This document shows, piece after piece, positions 42,861-54,667 of a stretch of 64,000 bases of DNA (position 1 is the first letter of the stretch; each line of letters starts with the position of its first letter). This DNA comes from Fulvia fulva. Taxonomy: Eukaryota; Ascomycota; Dothideomycetes; Mycosphaerellales; Mycosphaerellaceae. The position numbers and the translations under genes were made by a program. The notes below the pieces were generated by a model. The model was not told where the DNA came from and searched no databases. It saw only the letters and a list, made by a program, of their open reading frames with translations. The stretch covers positions 4,340,001-4,404,000 of the forward strand of contig NC_063018.1 in the NCBI RefSeq assembly GCF_020509005.1, in the 5' to 3' direction.

Positions 42861-42879
42861 GATGAACGAGTGTCCTCAT
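42823..42879 (-). promoter_or_regulatory. Overlapping upstream ORF in the hacA leader
   Basis: An ATG at 42879-42877, 19 nt before the main ATG and out of frame, opens an 18-codon ORF ending at TAA 42825-42823. It overlaps the main start. If the transcript starts upstream of 42879, it should reduce translation of the main frame. Control of hacA by its 5' leader is known in Aspergillus. Confidence 0.45.
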
Positions 42880-44597
42880 GATCTGATAGCGAAGTCGAGA
42901 TGCAATCTGTCCTCAGGTGTGCGCGTGTGATTTATCGCAACGGGCGTGGGCAGGCAGCGCTTTTCAACTTGACAGTTGGCAGGAACGAAGGGACAATGAG
43001 GACCCGGCTGATTGGCTCATCCCCAACTCACGCTTGCCCCAGGCCTCTTGGTCAGGGGTCCTGGTCGAGAAGGTTCCTTCTTTAATTGGAACACCTCAGC
43101 TTCCGCTCAATCCGCGAAATGGCTGACAAGGGCGACATTCTGATACGACACTCCTGTTTCACGACCACGAAGGGGGGCATGTGCATCGACCTGCGTTCAC
43201 TCGAGATTGCAAATATATCAATCTGGTCGCACGTGCGTCGGCACAAGAGTGATGCAGAGTGCAATTCTCGCACCACGACAGCCGGCTTATCGTGCACCTA
43301 ATGCGGACACCAACACATATGCGACCGCATACTACTGGACAGGCTCAGCTCCAACATGTGCACTGCCTTCGCGAAGGCTATTGCATGATTAGCTCTTATA
43401 TGAACCCACGAGCTGCTGGTCTTGCAGAAATGTTGCCATGGTCAGCTCATGTGCATTCTCGGCTCATGGTTCAGGAGTACGAGCCGGATACCAGCTACCA
43501 CAGTCGGTCGCCGAATCCGCAGGCGAGTTGGGAGCCGAGTATTCCGCTTAGAACATCTGGATTCTCACGTCGATGCCGTGTATAATGATTCATGCTGTAT
43601 ATAACACGCATTGATGGCTCAGTGGAGTCCAGAATTCGAGGTTACTTGCCCCATTGCGAAGTCAAGAGTTGATCCGGGTTGGAGCGCGTTCACTGACGGT
43701 ATTGGTACGCATCGATCGTGAGGCGACACGATCCGGATACAGCAGTATTGTTACCCAATGCGATATGGCGAATGCTGATTGAGCGATTCAATTGCCTGCC
43801 TAGGTAACATGCACCGGCTTCTCTCGATCATAGGAATGCCATGGATTGAAAGTTCAACATCGACCGGTCTTCCTCGCAGATATAGGCTATCCTATCTTAT
43901 GAGTTACTAACTTACCTTGCTATTGGCTGCTTTAGCTGCTTACTTTCCCTCGAAGAGCCTCGATCTTTGAATCCTTACAATTTTGGTTTTCCTATGACAG
44001 GGAATAAGAGCAGCCATTAGGCCTCCAACAAGGCGTGCCAGCTGTCCTTGTGAGTACTAGGCACCACAATTCCATCGAAGAAGGATGAACTCGATGCTCA
44101 CACAGGCAACAAAGTCGGCAGCTGGTGACTGTATGAGCCCTGGATCGACCCTGGTGGCATGTCTCTGAAGTCATCGCACTGTTCAGACCACGTAATAAGA
44201 CTGGACTGCGTCGTGGCATTGCGTCGCATGAAGACGCTGCCTTCATGTGGAGCACATACAATTGCGGCACGGACAGCTGGAAAGTACTCCTTACCTTCTG
44301 GATGGCATCTCCGACAACTGCCAGCTTCTTCTCACGATGGTCTCTCTCGAAAGAGAGGACTTCGATCGTGCTTGTGGCCTTCCGGATCACCATGGCTGCA
44401 TGTCAATTCCAAGGGTAGCTGGGGGGGCTCGATGCCAGCAAGGTAACCAAGCAGATGCTGCTAATCCTACAACTGATTCTATAACCACAGAATACACTTT
44501 CCCAACACCACCTCGTGCTAATAACCTTGCCAACAAAGTTCGAAGCTAGAGTATCGTCTGAGCAGCATAACTCAGTACTCCTTCTGAAGAACCATCA

Positions 44598-44858
44598 TCA
44601 GCCACTCGCAGTTGACCTTTTGCTAGACTCTATCGTGGGCGACCTCGATGCAACTCTGACTGACCGTTCTTTCCACCACGGTTCTGGCTCGTAGTCGACA
44701 TACCCTGGTGTGCCAGATCCTTTGGTATTGCAAAGCTTGCCGCGAAAGCAGAACAAGCTACCGCAGCTGCACGTTGGTGGCATCATCCAATCGTCGTCTT
44801 CCCGCTCTAGCAGAAAGTGGACTCGGTAGTCCGACCTCGATGTTGGTCGCTCGCTCAT
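44598..44858 (-). CDS. Doubtful small ORF with Cys motif
   Basis: 86 codons from ATG 44858. It encodes a charged N-terminal part (LEREDDDW), a short cysteine block (CSCGSLFCFRGKLC) and a Trp-containing segment (DYEPEPWWKER). No signal peptide and no known domain. It stands alone in a gene-poor region, so it may be chance or an exon of an unrecognised gene. Confidence 0.25.
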   Translation of the reverse strand: MSERPTSRSDYRVHFLLEREDDDWMMPPTCSCGSLFCFRGKLCNTKGSGTPGYVDYEPEPWWKERSVRVASRSPTIESSKRSTASG

Positions 44859-45459
44859 GGGAACATGCTGCACTCTCGTCAGCTGCCATAGCCAGTCCTC
44901 GCTATCAGCGAGTTGCTTACTGATGGAGCAGCGAACGAAGCAGATTTCGAAGGCTTGAGCCTAGCTATGGGTGAGACGCTTCAGCATCAAATAAAGGTGT
45001 CTTCAAGCAGACTGTCATTGAAAATTAGCATTCTACGTCCACACTGACATGTTGAGGCATTCCACCACCAGAGCAGTACCTATCGTTGAGCTACCCTGTA
45101 CGATATGTAGGAGGCTGTTCTGAGTTTCTCGACTGCCGTGCAATACCGGTATCTCAAAAACAACCACATCCGTGGCACCAGTAACTGCGGACACCATCAG
45201 CCTTATCTACAACAACGGTAGCATTACATCCCGCGCGACTCCAGGCGAGTTCGTTGCATGTGCACCTCATCCCTCCACGCTCACCGAGACAGTCAGCGCG
45301 CTGACGCCACACACCATCTCAGGAATCCCCGTAAGGCGTATAGCATGCCTAGTTATACCTCTTGGGTAGCAGTCAGCAGACCCAACGTGCCGCCCATCGA
45401 CGAACACGTCTGTTTCAAGTGTCGTTGCCGAACCGAGGACGGTCGATCTCGAGGGATGT

Positions 45460-45946
45460 CATGGCCACAAGCTTCGCCGCACCCCAGCAATCGCCGCACC
45501 CCAGCTCGGATTCTCGCCTTCCGACACATGGTGTTGCTGGCTTGTATCAATTGCCACACACGCTCAAAATACACAATATGTAGCTCAAATTGCTCAGAAT
45601 AGCATCGCGAATACAGAATTTGAGAGCCTGTGGGCACTATAGTGGGCTCCATGGTGTGTTGTTGTATGTGGTGAGGTGGTGAGAAAGCAAGAAACGCGTG
45701 AATCTCGACACGGGCGCATGAAGCTTTGGTGGGGCTCTCACCACAATCCCATGCCGAAGCGTCAACACCAACCTCTCGGCAACACAACGTGTTTTTACGC
45801 GTTATGAGTATGCAGAATACGGAAACAGATAGCTGCGAACACATTGGGAAAAGAATCAAGTTGATATGAGCAATATTGGTGGTGTTGATGATCAAAAGTC
45901 ACTGGGGTGCGGCGATTGCTGGGGTGCGGCGAAGCTTGTGGCCATG
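45460..45946. mobile_element. Element bounded by 45-bp perfect inverted repeats (MITE or foldback candidate)
   Basis: 45460-45504 and 45902-45946 are exact reverse complements over 45 bp (one arm starts CATGGCCACAAGCTTCG and ends CCGCACCCCAG). Each arm contains CGCCGCACCCCAG twice in direct orientation. The 397 bp between the arms hold no supported gene. No clear target-site duplication is seen next to the arms. A non-autonomous DNA transposon (MITE) or a recent inverted duplication would both fit. Confidence 0.6.
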
Positions 45947-46161
45947 TCATGCAGCTGCAGCTGGAAGGAACGAGCCTCGGGATTCTTTTGCCGTAGTCAA
46001 GCGCTGCACCGCGAGACTAGTACTACCGTGGGTGACCACGTGAGAATGCTGTATGGTTGCTGCCGAAAGAGACGAAGACGACTTTACATCACACTGTTTT
46101 CTATGCACCAACAGACGGGACTCTCGCGTTGTACTTCTATCGAATCCAAATGTCTATTACA

Positions 46162-48146
46162 CTAAACCTTCAATGCTTGCTTTGATCTGCAACGCAAGAT
46201 GTCGTGAATAAATTCGACACAACGCAAGACTTCCTCCCATAAACCACAGCTTCGGATGACCAGAAGGCCGCCACATCTAGTCGACAGTCAGCATAGATAA
46301 AACGAGATCGAGAACACACGGAGCGAATGACACTTACAGCATTGACTTCACCTTCAGCATCCAAATTCCACACATCCTTGCATCGATCCGCAATCCTGTC
46401 CCCCAGAATCTTCCGCACAGTCGTTCTCATATTATCATACCCAGTCGCCAAGACCACAACATCAGCCTCAAGCTCTCGACCATCTGCAAGAACAAGAGCG
46501 CGCTCCGAGAACCCCTTGATGCCCTCGGGGCTCTGCTCAACCTTGACCTTCCCATCGATAATCAACTGGGAGCATCCGACATCGATGTAGTACCCTCCCC
46601 CTATCTCAATATACTTCCGGTATATCCCAGATCCATCGTGCCCAAAATCAAGCTTGAATCCCGCCTTCGTCAAGCCGTCGATGTTGGACTTCTCAACGGT
46701 CTTGATACTCTCCGTCAAGCCAATATTCAGCGCGAACTGGACCGGGATCGGGAGACTCTGTCCTGCGACGTCTGCATCCTTGGTCGGTGGACTGTGTTCA
46801 TCGTACATGCCCTCGTGCAGCATGAAAAGGCCTTGTTTGGCGGAGATTACGTATGTGCCCTTCCGCTGTAGCTGAAGCGCCGGTTTCGTGGTAGTTCTGG
46901 GCGATGTCGTGGCCGGAGTTGCCGGTTCCGACCACGACGACTTTTTTGCCGGCGATGTTGTCTTGGAATGTGGCGTCTTTGTGCTGACTGCCATGGTATA
47001 CTGCGCCTTCGAAGAGCTCATGGCCAGGGAATTTGGGAATGTAGGCCTCCCCGGCGTGTCCTGTGCACATGACGATGTGCTTCGGCTTCATGCTTCGGTG
47101 GCTTCCATCGGCTCGGAGTACGTCTGCACTCCAGGACTGACTGCCTTCATTGTATTCTGCAGATCTCACGGTGGATCTCAGCCACTTGACACAATGATTA
47201 GAACTACTCTCTTTATGTCTATGATGTCTCAGAACTAGGGGGTTCTGGTCGGAATGTTACTCACAATATTCAGCTCCATGGCACTGGCGTACAACTCAAA
47301 CCAATCGGCGAGCTTATCCTTAGGAGTGAATAACGGCCAGTTCTCCGGGAACTTCATGTACGCCATGGGGGTGTACTGAACCGGATCATGTGTGACCAAC
47401 GTCCGATATCGATGTCTCCAGTTGTCGCCAACTCTCTCATTCTTGTCCAGAATCAGGACAGAAAGACCCAAGGCCTGGAGACGGGCACCTAGATTAAGTC
47501 CAGACTGGCCAGCACCAACGATCAGTACCTCTGGCTCGTCATCGAGGAACTTTTTTTGACGCTGCCGTCTCTCGTACCAGTTACCCTCAGCCACGCCGCC
47601 TTTGAGAGAGTTGGTACCTCCGTGCGGACGCAGATCGCCCTTCAGTTCTGGAAAGTCTCGGAGTGCTTGTAGTGAGGTGTGGATCATGTGCGCTTTCCAG
47701 ACATTACTAGGCGAAGTGGCTAAGCGGACCATGCCCTTCCCGTGGCCGACGGATGTATCGAATGAGAACATGAACTCGATCCATTCCAGCTCCGGGATCG
47801 GTTGATCTTTGTGTGGTGCGAACTTGCCATTCTCCTGAAGGTGAAAGTTGTGTAGGCCAGCATTTTCGAGCAATGGACTAACAAAGTCAAGGATCTGGCT
47901 ACTACCACGAATGGTACGCAGATCCCAACTCAGAGCAAGATGATCTCGCCACCAACTATCTTCATGGAGTAGAGGCCCAAGCTTGATGGCGTCTTGGTTG
48001 GCTAGGACTTGTTCGAAGGATGTCAACCATTTCTGTGCAATTTCGTAAGGCTGTTCAACCTTTTGCGGCGATACAGTAGGGCTGGCTCCGCCAAAGTGAG
48101 GTAGTGTGATGTCGTGTGGACTCTTTGGCAAGATGACAGCGGCCAT
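46162..48146 (-). pseudogene. Flavin-containing monooxygenase with a frameshift
   Basis: Three exons: 48146-47265, 47184-46338 and 46276-46162. Introns are 80 nt (GTGAGT..GTCAAG) and 61 nt (GTAAGT..CTGACTG..ACTAG). An N-terminal SnoaL-like region precedes the FAD motif VLIVGAGQSGLNLGARLQALG (in blocks VLIVGAGQSG and LNLGARLQALG). Then come a GDNWRHRYRTLVTHDP segment and the NADPH motif VVVVGTGNSGHDIAQNYHE. Near 46866-46880 the frame breaks: the next block LQRKGTYVISAKQGL is in another frame, and about three codons expected here are missing. The rest (GIYRKYIEIGGGYYIDVG, DVVVLATGYDNMRT) and the last exon (MWRPSGHPKLWFMGGSLALC) are intact. Apart from this one lesion (a loss of 2 or 8 nt would explain it) the gene is complete, so it is a very recent pseudogene or an error in the sequence. 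Substrate unknown. Confidence 0.75.
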
Positions 48147-48683
48147 GTTTAGCAAATGCGTGAGTTGGTGTAACTTGAAGGGAAACGCAGTGCGGGCGTG
48201 CGTACTCTTTGCGTTCACCTCGAACGGCGGTCTTTATAGACCTCTCTGGGACTGACCTGCGGATCCAGTTCCACATGATGACCGTCCAGCGAATACTGCA
48301 GGCCACAAAGGCATGTCGACGTGTGGGTAGTCGGCCATGTAGTAGGCTCGGAACACCTGCTCTGCGGAGACTTCACATGTTCTCTCTCCGGGCCATGTCG
48401 ACTCCGGTGCCTGCAGGAGCTCCGTGCAAGCAGCATTGGAATTCGAAATCCGAACGAACACGCATGCTCTTGGCTCCAGAACAGTCGTTGCTCGTAGCAC
48501 AGCCGACATGCAGTTCGGCAATTCTGCTTGATTATGACATGGTGGACTGTGATACTGGCTGATTCCGTCAAGGTAACATGTCAATCAATGCGCCTGTACA
48601 TTGACTCTAGAGGCGCAGGATAGCAATTGGTCGGCTATTCGTCCGCACTATGCCCGCGTATAAGGACACCTAGTTCATCCATA
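48147..48683. other. Intergenic
   Basis: 537 bp between two minus-strand genes; no gene seen. Confidence 0.5.
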
Positions 48684-50530
48684 TCATTTCGTGACCGGCT
48701 CAACAGCCACCTCCTCGATGAAGGTAGCATCAGCACTGTCTTTTCGATCGACACGCTTGGAGTCAGTGGCCAATGCGATTCGTCTCAGTTCAGCTTCGAC
48801 AGCTTCGGCAGGCCGTTGATGCTGCTTCGCAACCTTATCACTGAATGGGATCGGTATCTTGTGTGGGGAGTCCTTGTCGAAGTAGTCGTCCAAATCTTCA
48901 AGAGTCCTGTTCAACAGGGTATCAGCAAAGAGCGTCCCAGGGCTGGTCTTAATGAGGCATACCTGTTCGCAGTCTCGGGGTACAAGAAGTACACCACCGG
49001 AAGAAATGCAATGTTGAACACGGCAAACATGACATAGAATTTGTAACCAAGCTGCCGGATTCCGACCGATGTGAACTGTGTGCAGACGAACCCAAAAGCT
49101 GCTCCCGTATTAGCATGTATTCGAAAGGCGTGAGGTCAATAGTCGACACGCCCTCGTGACAAGTGAGGATGTCTCGCGGTCACGAGGTTTACCCTACGCA
49201 CGTACCCAGTTCATCGACGTTGCAGCAGCTGCACCTTTCACTCTCATAACAAGATAATTGACTTCTGCTTGATATACCCAAGAAACCATTCCCCAGGTGC
49301 ATCCGAACGCCGCGTAGTAGAGAAACAAGAACGAGATGGCCACAGCGCCCCACTGTTGCGGCGCAGATGCGAGAAGGCCAACTGATATGGCTACTATGAT
49401 GTAAGCGAATCCATGAAGGCCAAGGCCCCAGAGCATCAAGAAGCGTCTGCCTGCTCTCTCAATCATCCAGAAAGCCAGGGCCGTGGAAATGCAGTATGTC
49501 GTAGCATTGACACCGGTCAGTACGCGAGCCATCAGCTCGCTCATGCCGAGGTTCTGCTCCAGAATGATCGAGAAGTAGTAGTTCAAAGCGTTGATGCCGC
49601 CCATTTGTTGCATGAACTGAGTTCCCATGCCGAGAAGCATTCGAATGAGATGATTCGAGCGATCTCTGAACCGTATAATTTCCTTGAACGAGATCTTCGA
49701 GCTTCGCTCAATCTCCAAAGCACCTCTGATTGACTTGTATTCATCCTGGACAATGTCGTCGTCAGCAGATAGTCCTTTCCCGAGATACCTGCGCAAGGAT
49801 TCAATGGCCTCTTCATGTCGATCGCGTAGTAAAAGCCAGCGTGGACTTTCAGGCAGCAGGAACAGGAACAAGACATGAACAATCGCCGGGAATAGCTGGA
49901 GAGCGAACGGTATCCTCCATTGGCCGGCATTGCGTAAGTATGATGTTCCGAGAGTGAGCCAGCTGCCTAGCATGTAGAAGACAACGTTGTGCGTGACGAC
50001 GATGACCGAGAGTTTTCCTTGACGAGAGCCACGACAGCTTTCAGCTTGATAGACACCGCAGGTCGAAGATGTCATGCCATTGCCAATGCCGTTGACTGTT
50101 CTTCCAAACATAAGCTGGGCGAAGGAGTTCGATGAGAATTGTAGGATGGCGCCGACGGCACTAATCGCGGCTCCGACTCGAAGAGTGTTCTTGCGTCCCA
50201 GTCTGTCGCTGAAAAGTGCCGCAACGATGCATCCCAGAAGATTTCCTAGCTACTGATATCAACTTTCATGCTTGGCTGTTCATGCTGAGTTGCACCAACC
50301 GAAAATATGCTTGTGAATGTGCCTTCTAGGACAGGTTTCTTGATTTGGGGGAACCGATTCACGAAGCGATCGCTGACCAAAATGCCGGCAATGATTCCCT
50401 TGAGATTGTGAGCGAGCGTGTTGCAAGTATCATGGAGTCATCCGCTAACCTGGTCGTATCCGTACCACGCTTGGGCTGCTGAGTTGACGGTCGTCAATGC
50501 CACCTCTAAAGCGTAGCCTTCCAACATCAT
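48684..50530 (-). CDS. MFS sugar transporter
   Basis: Five exons: 50530-50450, 50398-50300, 50249-49202, 49098-48963 and 48906-48684, total 528 residues. Introns are about 50 to 103 nt; the donor at 49201 (GTGCGT) keeps the frame. Sugar-porter signatures: AWYGYDQGIIAGIL in helix 1, SDRLGRKN in the loop after helix 2, PESPRWLLLRDRHEEA before the large central loop, MQQMGGINALNYYF in helix 7, ERAGRR and PETANRTLEDLDDYF at the end of helix 12. Twelve membrane segments are expected, located in the plasma membrane. It is divergently arranged with a Zn2Cys6 regulator (403 bp between starts) and close to an SDR. The substrate cannot be told from sequence; hexose, pentose or polyol are all possible. 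Confidence 0.88.
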
Positions 50531-50933
50531 GCAGTCAATTCGAGGTGTTATATGAGAGTGGAAGACGGTCGCTGCATCAGGGCACTACAATCGTTCCGCA
50601 GGCGAGGCATAGTGTCGGCCTTATACATTGTTCAATGGATCCCAGGCCAACCACGTTTGATACCCCGTGGGGAACCCCATGGGAGACCGCACGATCGGCA
50701 ATGAGCCCACAGTCAAGCCTCTCGTGGTTCATCCAGGCGACGGTACTATTCCAGGTTTGAGCCTGGAACGCAGTCGAGATGGCCCGAGCAAGGATCAAGC
50801 TCCATCCTGACCGGGCAGGTTCTCCGCACTCAACCCCTCGTCTCCAAACCCATATTGCACCTTCGGAGTAGAGACGGCACGCTCGACGTTTGTTTGCCTT
50901 TGACACAGACAAGCAAGTTCGATAGGCGTGATC
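50531..50933. promoter_or_regulatory. Shared divergent promoter of transporter and regulator
   Basis: 403 bp between the start codons of the MFS transporter (minus) and the Zn2Cys6 factor (plus). No gene. Such an arrangement usually means common regulation, often by the encoded factor. CGG-type half sites are present but no clear inverted pair was established by eye. Confidence 0.4.
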
Positions 50934-52872
50934 ATGCCATCCGACAGGTCTTCCGAGAGAAAAATCGCGTTCGTCGACAACACATCTCGGGTTCGGATGA
51001 TGATGATCCGCTAACGAGGAAGCAGTTGCAACGCGTGTCGGCAGAGAAAGACTGCGTGTGATAGAGTGCATCCGAGTTGTGGACTGTGTGTTCGTGGCGG
51101 CTTCACGTGCGAGTACGCTCATCGACAACGGACCCCCGGGCTAAGAGCGGGATATGTTGCGCATTTGGAAAAACGCATAGGTATAACTCCCCAGTGCGCA
51201 GCGACCGATTGCTGATATGTTGCAGGACAACTCGAGGGACGTCTTTTGCAAGTCGAATCCAGAGTGAATGGCCAAACGCCTCAGACTCCGGCTGTGGCTG
51301 GACCAGCAGGCCAGACCGCCGACTTTCATGGATGAGCTCAGTGATGGACTGTTGCAAGGAGAGCAGTCATCGCCGGCGAGGGTCCCGAAGGTTATGGATA
51401 GGCAATCCGATGAGACGTTGGTTCTTTCGCGGTCCATGATGTCCGACCTATGCTCGATCTGGTTCGAGAAGTATCATCGCTGGTTTCCCATTTTGCACCA
51501 GCCAACTTTCGACCAGATCATAGATCAACCGAACGTCGTAGTACCATCGGACCGACGAATGGTGATAGATGCCATTGCAGTCGCGACAATGGAGCACTAC
51601 GAGGTGCTGTCGGTCGACCCCGCCCAAAGGCAGCAGTTGCAAGACAACATAGCTGCTTCGGTGTTGAGAAGAGCGATTGCCACGGCGTCATTGGCATCGG
51701 TACAGGCGTTGTTGATCTTGTCTGCATTGTCGTATGGCCATGGGAAGCTGATGGAAGCGTGGAATATGCTCGCGATCTGCCGTCGTATCGCCTTACATCT
51801 GAGTTCCGACATAATGACTGACCAGAGCACTCCGACCGCCACGACTCCAACAGCACTTCGAAGGCTGCCGACGCATACCAACCTCGTGGTTACGGACGAA
51901 GGAAAGATACGCGCCTTCTGGATGACGAGAATGCTCGAAAACATTTCGGTAATCGGGGCCAGATATGAAGCGGGTTCTACAACTGTTCCGGGAGACCCGC
52001 TGTTACCATGCAGTGACTCTTTCTGGACATCCCCGAATATGGTCATGGGCGAGGGCCAAGTCAGGCCTTTCGGGTATTATTGCTCAGCTTTCAGTCTCAG
52101 CATCATACTGGCAGTTAGTGAGCTGTCGTACGTCCATCAATTTCTCCGGAAGCCTGTCAATATGGCTTGCTTTGCAGAACGCGACACTTGGCAAAGTGAA
52201 GCTCAGCAGATTGATGAGAGGTTGACAGCTTGGCGGGATGAGTTCGTCGCAGCATTCTTCCGGCTAGCGAACGCAGAACATGCCCATCACGAGCGGGCGG
52301 AGATGGACGCTTACATAGTTCTCACCGACTGTGTATTGAACACTGCGGTCATCACTCTGCTTCATAGAAGATCGCCTTGTCCAGCCGGCATCGATCAGGT
52401 CGTTGAGCCGTGGGCATTCGCAAGTAGTAGATTCGTGTATGCGAGCGAGAACACAGCCTTCAAGATCCGACAGATGCACGAAGATGAACTTGTGAACTGT
52501 CATCCTCACTCGCCATTTTCGATATTTGTGGCAGCCAGGTTCTACATCGTGCATTCCAAGGCGCTGGATGCCAATGTTCCAACCAATCTGCATTCGCTGG
52601 CCTTCGCTTTGCACACGTGTGGAAAGCACTGGGCTCTTGCCCGACTTTTCGAGCGCATCATACGCATAGCTGTGGCAGAGTATCGAACGCCGATAGCAGC
52701 TTCGACAGTTCCGAGGGAGTTCTATGATCTGCGACTGACGACTTTCGAGATTGCAGAGTCACTGATTGAGTGGGCCCAAGGTCCGGGGACACATGCAGCA
52801 GCAAATATAGGGTCAACGCAGTCCCATGCGACTGCTACATTCATGCGAATGGCAGTGGATGTGCTTGCCTGA
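50934..52872 (+). CDS. Zn2Cys6 fungal-specific transcription factor
   Basis: Proposed exons: 50934-50947 (14 nt), 51026-51180, 51226-51293 and 51367-52872, total 580 residues. The first intron (78 nt, with GCTAAC before GCAG) brings ATG CCA TCC GAC AG next to the zinc cluster, giving MPSDSCNACRQRKTAC, then DRVHPSCGLC and VRGGFTC, a complete C6 cluster. A short coiled coil follows (LEKRIGQLEGRLLQVESRV). The third intron (51294-51366) is the least certain, but it joins the frames without a stop. The middle domain (FEKYHRWFPILHQPTF, then LILSALSYGHGKLMEAWNM and ICRRIALHL) is the PF04082 type. It probably controls the adjacent transporter and SDR. Confidence 0.8.
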
Positions 52873-53107
52873 AGAGCTGTTGGCTGACGAGATGCTGTGG
52901 AGCTTCACTCTGTTGTAGCTTTGACTTTTGCCCGCCAACCGGAGGGACATGGCCCGGACCATGCGATCACGAGGAGCGGCCACCAGTATGACAACCTCCG
53001 GAGTGATGTGGTATTCCACTACCCGATGGACATTGACGAAATTGCTTGACTTTAAAGCAACTCTGAACAGTTGCAACGTCAAAATTCCACACCTAGTTCG
53101 CCGCAGT

Positions 53108-54174
53108 ATGTCAGCCCAACCGCTTCCATTGGAGATCTCAACTTGCAATGGCCTGCCCAGCGGAGTACGAATTGGACCAAACGGGCCTCCGAAAGAAATG
53201 CCCAGGCATGTTCCAGGGGATCTGTTCAGGCTGGAGCGTCAAACTGTCATCGGTACGTGCGGTCGTGAGCTTGAGATGGAAGTTTGTTGCTGAAGGTACC
53301 AGTGACCGGAGGTCTTGGCAGTGTAGGGACTGCATTGGCCGAAACACTGTCGCACTATGGTGCCGACGTTGTCTTGATAGACCTCCCTCCAGCTCCAGCG
53401 AAGGAGGTCTGGAGTAAGTACCGAGGAGCAAGAGCCATCGGGTGAGGCTGATATGCTGCAGATACTCTCAATGAAGCTGTTGAAGGCACGGATCGAAAGT
53501 TGTTCCATGTTTCCTGCGACGTGACCAGCGAAGACAGCGTCAGCGATGCTTTCAACACAGCCAAGTTTCTCTCGCGCTACCCCATACGAGGTCTCGTCAC
53601 TTGTGCTGGATTGTCAGGGCGATGCCCAGCGATTGATTATCCAGTTGAGAGCTTCCGGAGGATCCTTGGAATCAATGTTGTCGGAACCTTCCTGTGTGCT
53701 CGAGCGACAGCGCGCATCATGCACGACCAGCAGGTTTCTGGCAGTATTGTCATGATTGCCAGCATGTCAGGTACAAATGTGAACAAGGTAGGTGCAACAC
53801 ACGCATGGCGCTGACTAGATATGTTGCTGATGATGACCCAGGCTGTTGACACGAGTGCCTACAACACTTCGAAGTCTGCAGCTCTTCAACTTGCCCGTAG
53901 CCTGGCGGCAGAATGGGGCAACGACGGTGGACACGCTCCGATTCGCGTCAATACCATCAGTCCAGGCTACATTCTGACACCGATTACCATCCCGACCTTT
54001 CAGGAGTTCCCGGAGCTTCAGAAGATTTGGCCAGAGGGCAACATGCTAGGCCGTATGTCCACGGTAGAAGAGCATCAGTCGTCGGTGGTCTTCCTATTGA
54101 GCGACGGATCATCTTATATGACCGCATCGGATCTCCGTGTCGACGCAGGCCACTGCTCATGGAAGAGGCTTTGA
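53108..54174 (+). CDS. Short-chain dehydrogenase/reductase
   Basis: Exons 53108-53252, 53303-53413, 53462-53787 and 53842-54174; introns of 50, 48 and 54 nt; 304 residues. The nucleotide-binding motif VTGGLGSVG is created by the first splice, followed by ALAETLSHYGADVVLIDLPP; an acidic residue at the end of strand 2 (D in LIDL) suggests NAD(H) preference. CDVTSEDSV and LVTCAGLSG are the adenine and NAG-type motifs. The catalytic Ser is in MIASMSG, with Tyr/Lys in SAYNTSKSA. PGYILTP and a typical C-terminus (DLRVDAGHCSW) follow. Related enzymes reduce ketoses or oxidise polyols (sorbose or xylulose reductase type). The 48-residue N-terminal extension before the motif is somewhat long. Confidence 0.85.
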
Positions 54175-54667
54175 GGGATCGGTTAGAGGTGCCGAAGAAC
54201 TACTTACGCTGGCACGGTTGATGGTGATGATCGCGGGAAATCTCCCAGAAACACTCAGATGGTGCCGATGCCGATGTGCCAGCGGCCCGTCTTCTTCGTT
54301 CGAGGCCTTCCACTGAAGATTCAGCTTTGCCGAACGCCCTGCATGTCATGCGCCGCGCGAAACGCCCTAGAGATAGTGCGACGTCACACTTGATTCGTGG
54401 ACAAGCACACGAGTCAAGTTTGTGCAGATGATGTGCATTCGATATGTGCGTGTGAAACGGAAGCATGTGTATCGGTACCTGAGCGTAGCCCTTTGTGGAA
54501 GTGTTAGTATAGTGTCCGAGAGCGTATGCAGTGGAACTGAATCGAGTTGGGCGGCCCAGAGGTTCTTGACCGCCTTGACAAGTCCTTCATAATGGGCCGA
54601 GGGTGCCTCCTGCGTTTGTGATTTTTTATTTTGCACAATTCCCATCGCCCTGGATCTGAAGAAAAAT
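54175..54667. other. Intergenic
   Basis: 493 bp without a supported gene. Confidence 0.5.

Larger units (their letters stand above)
42880..46161. other. Gene-poor 3.3-kb region
   Basis: Promoter of hacA at the left. Many short frames on both strands have no recognisable features and lack good ATG starts (for example around 43990-44390 and 45170-45350). The 45460-45946 inverted-repeat element and a doubtful small ORF at 44598-44858 are listed separately. Confidence 0.5.

Noticed and set aside
45353..45895. 180-codon minus-strand frame
   Set aside because: It runs through one inverted-repeat arm, has no domain and an uneven composition.
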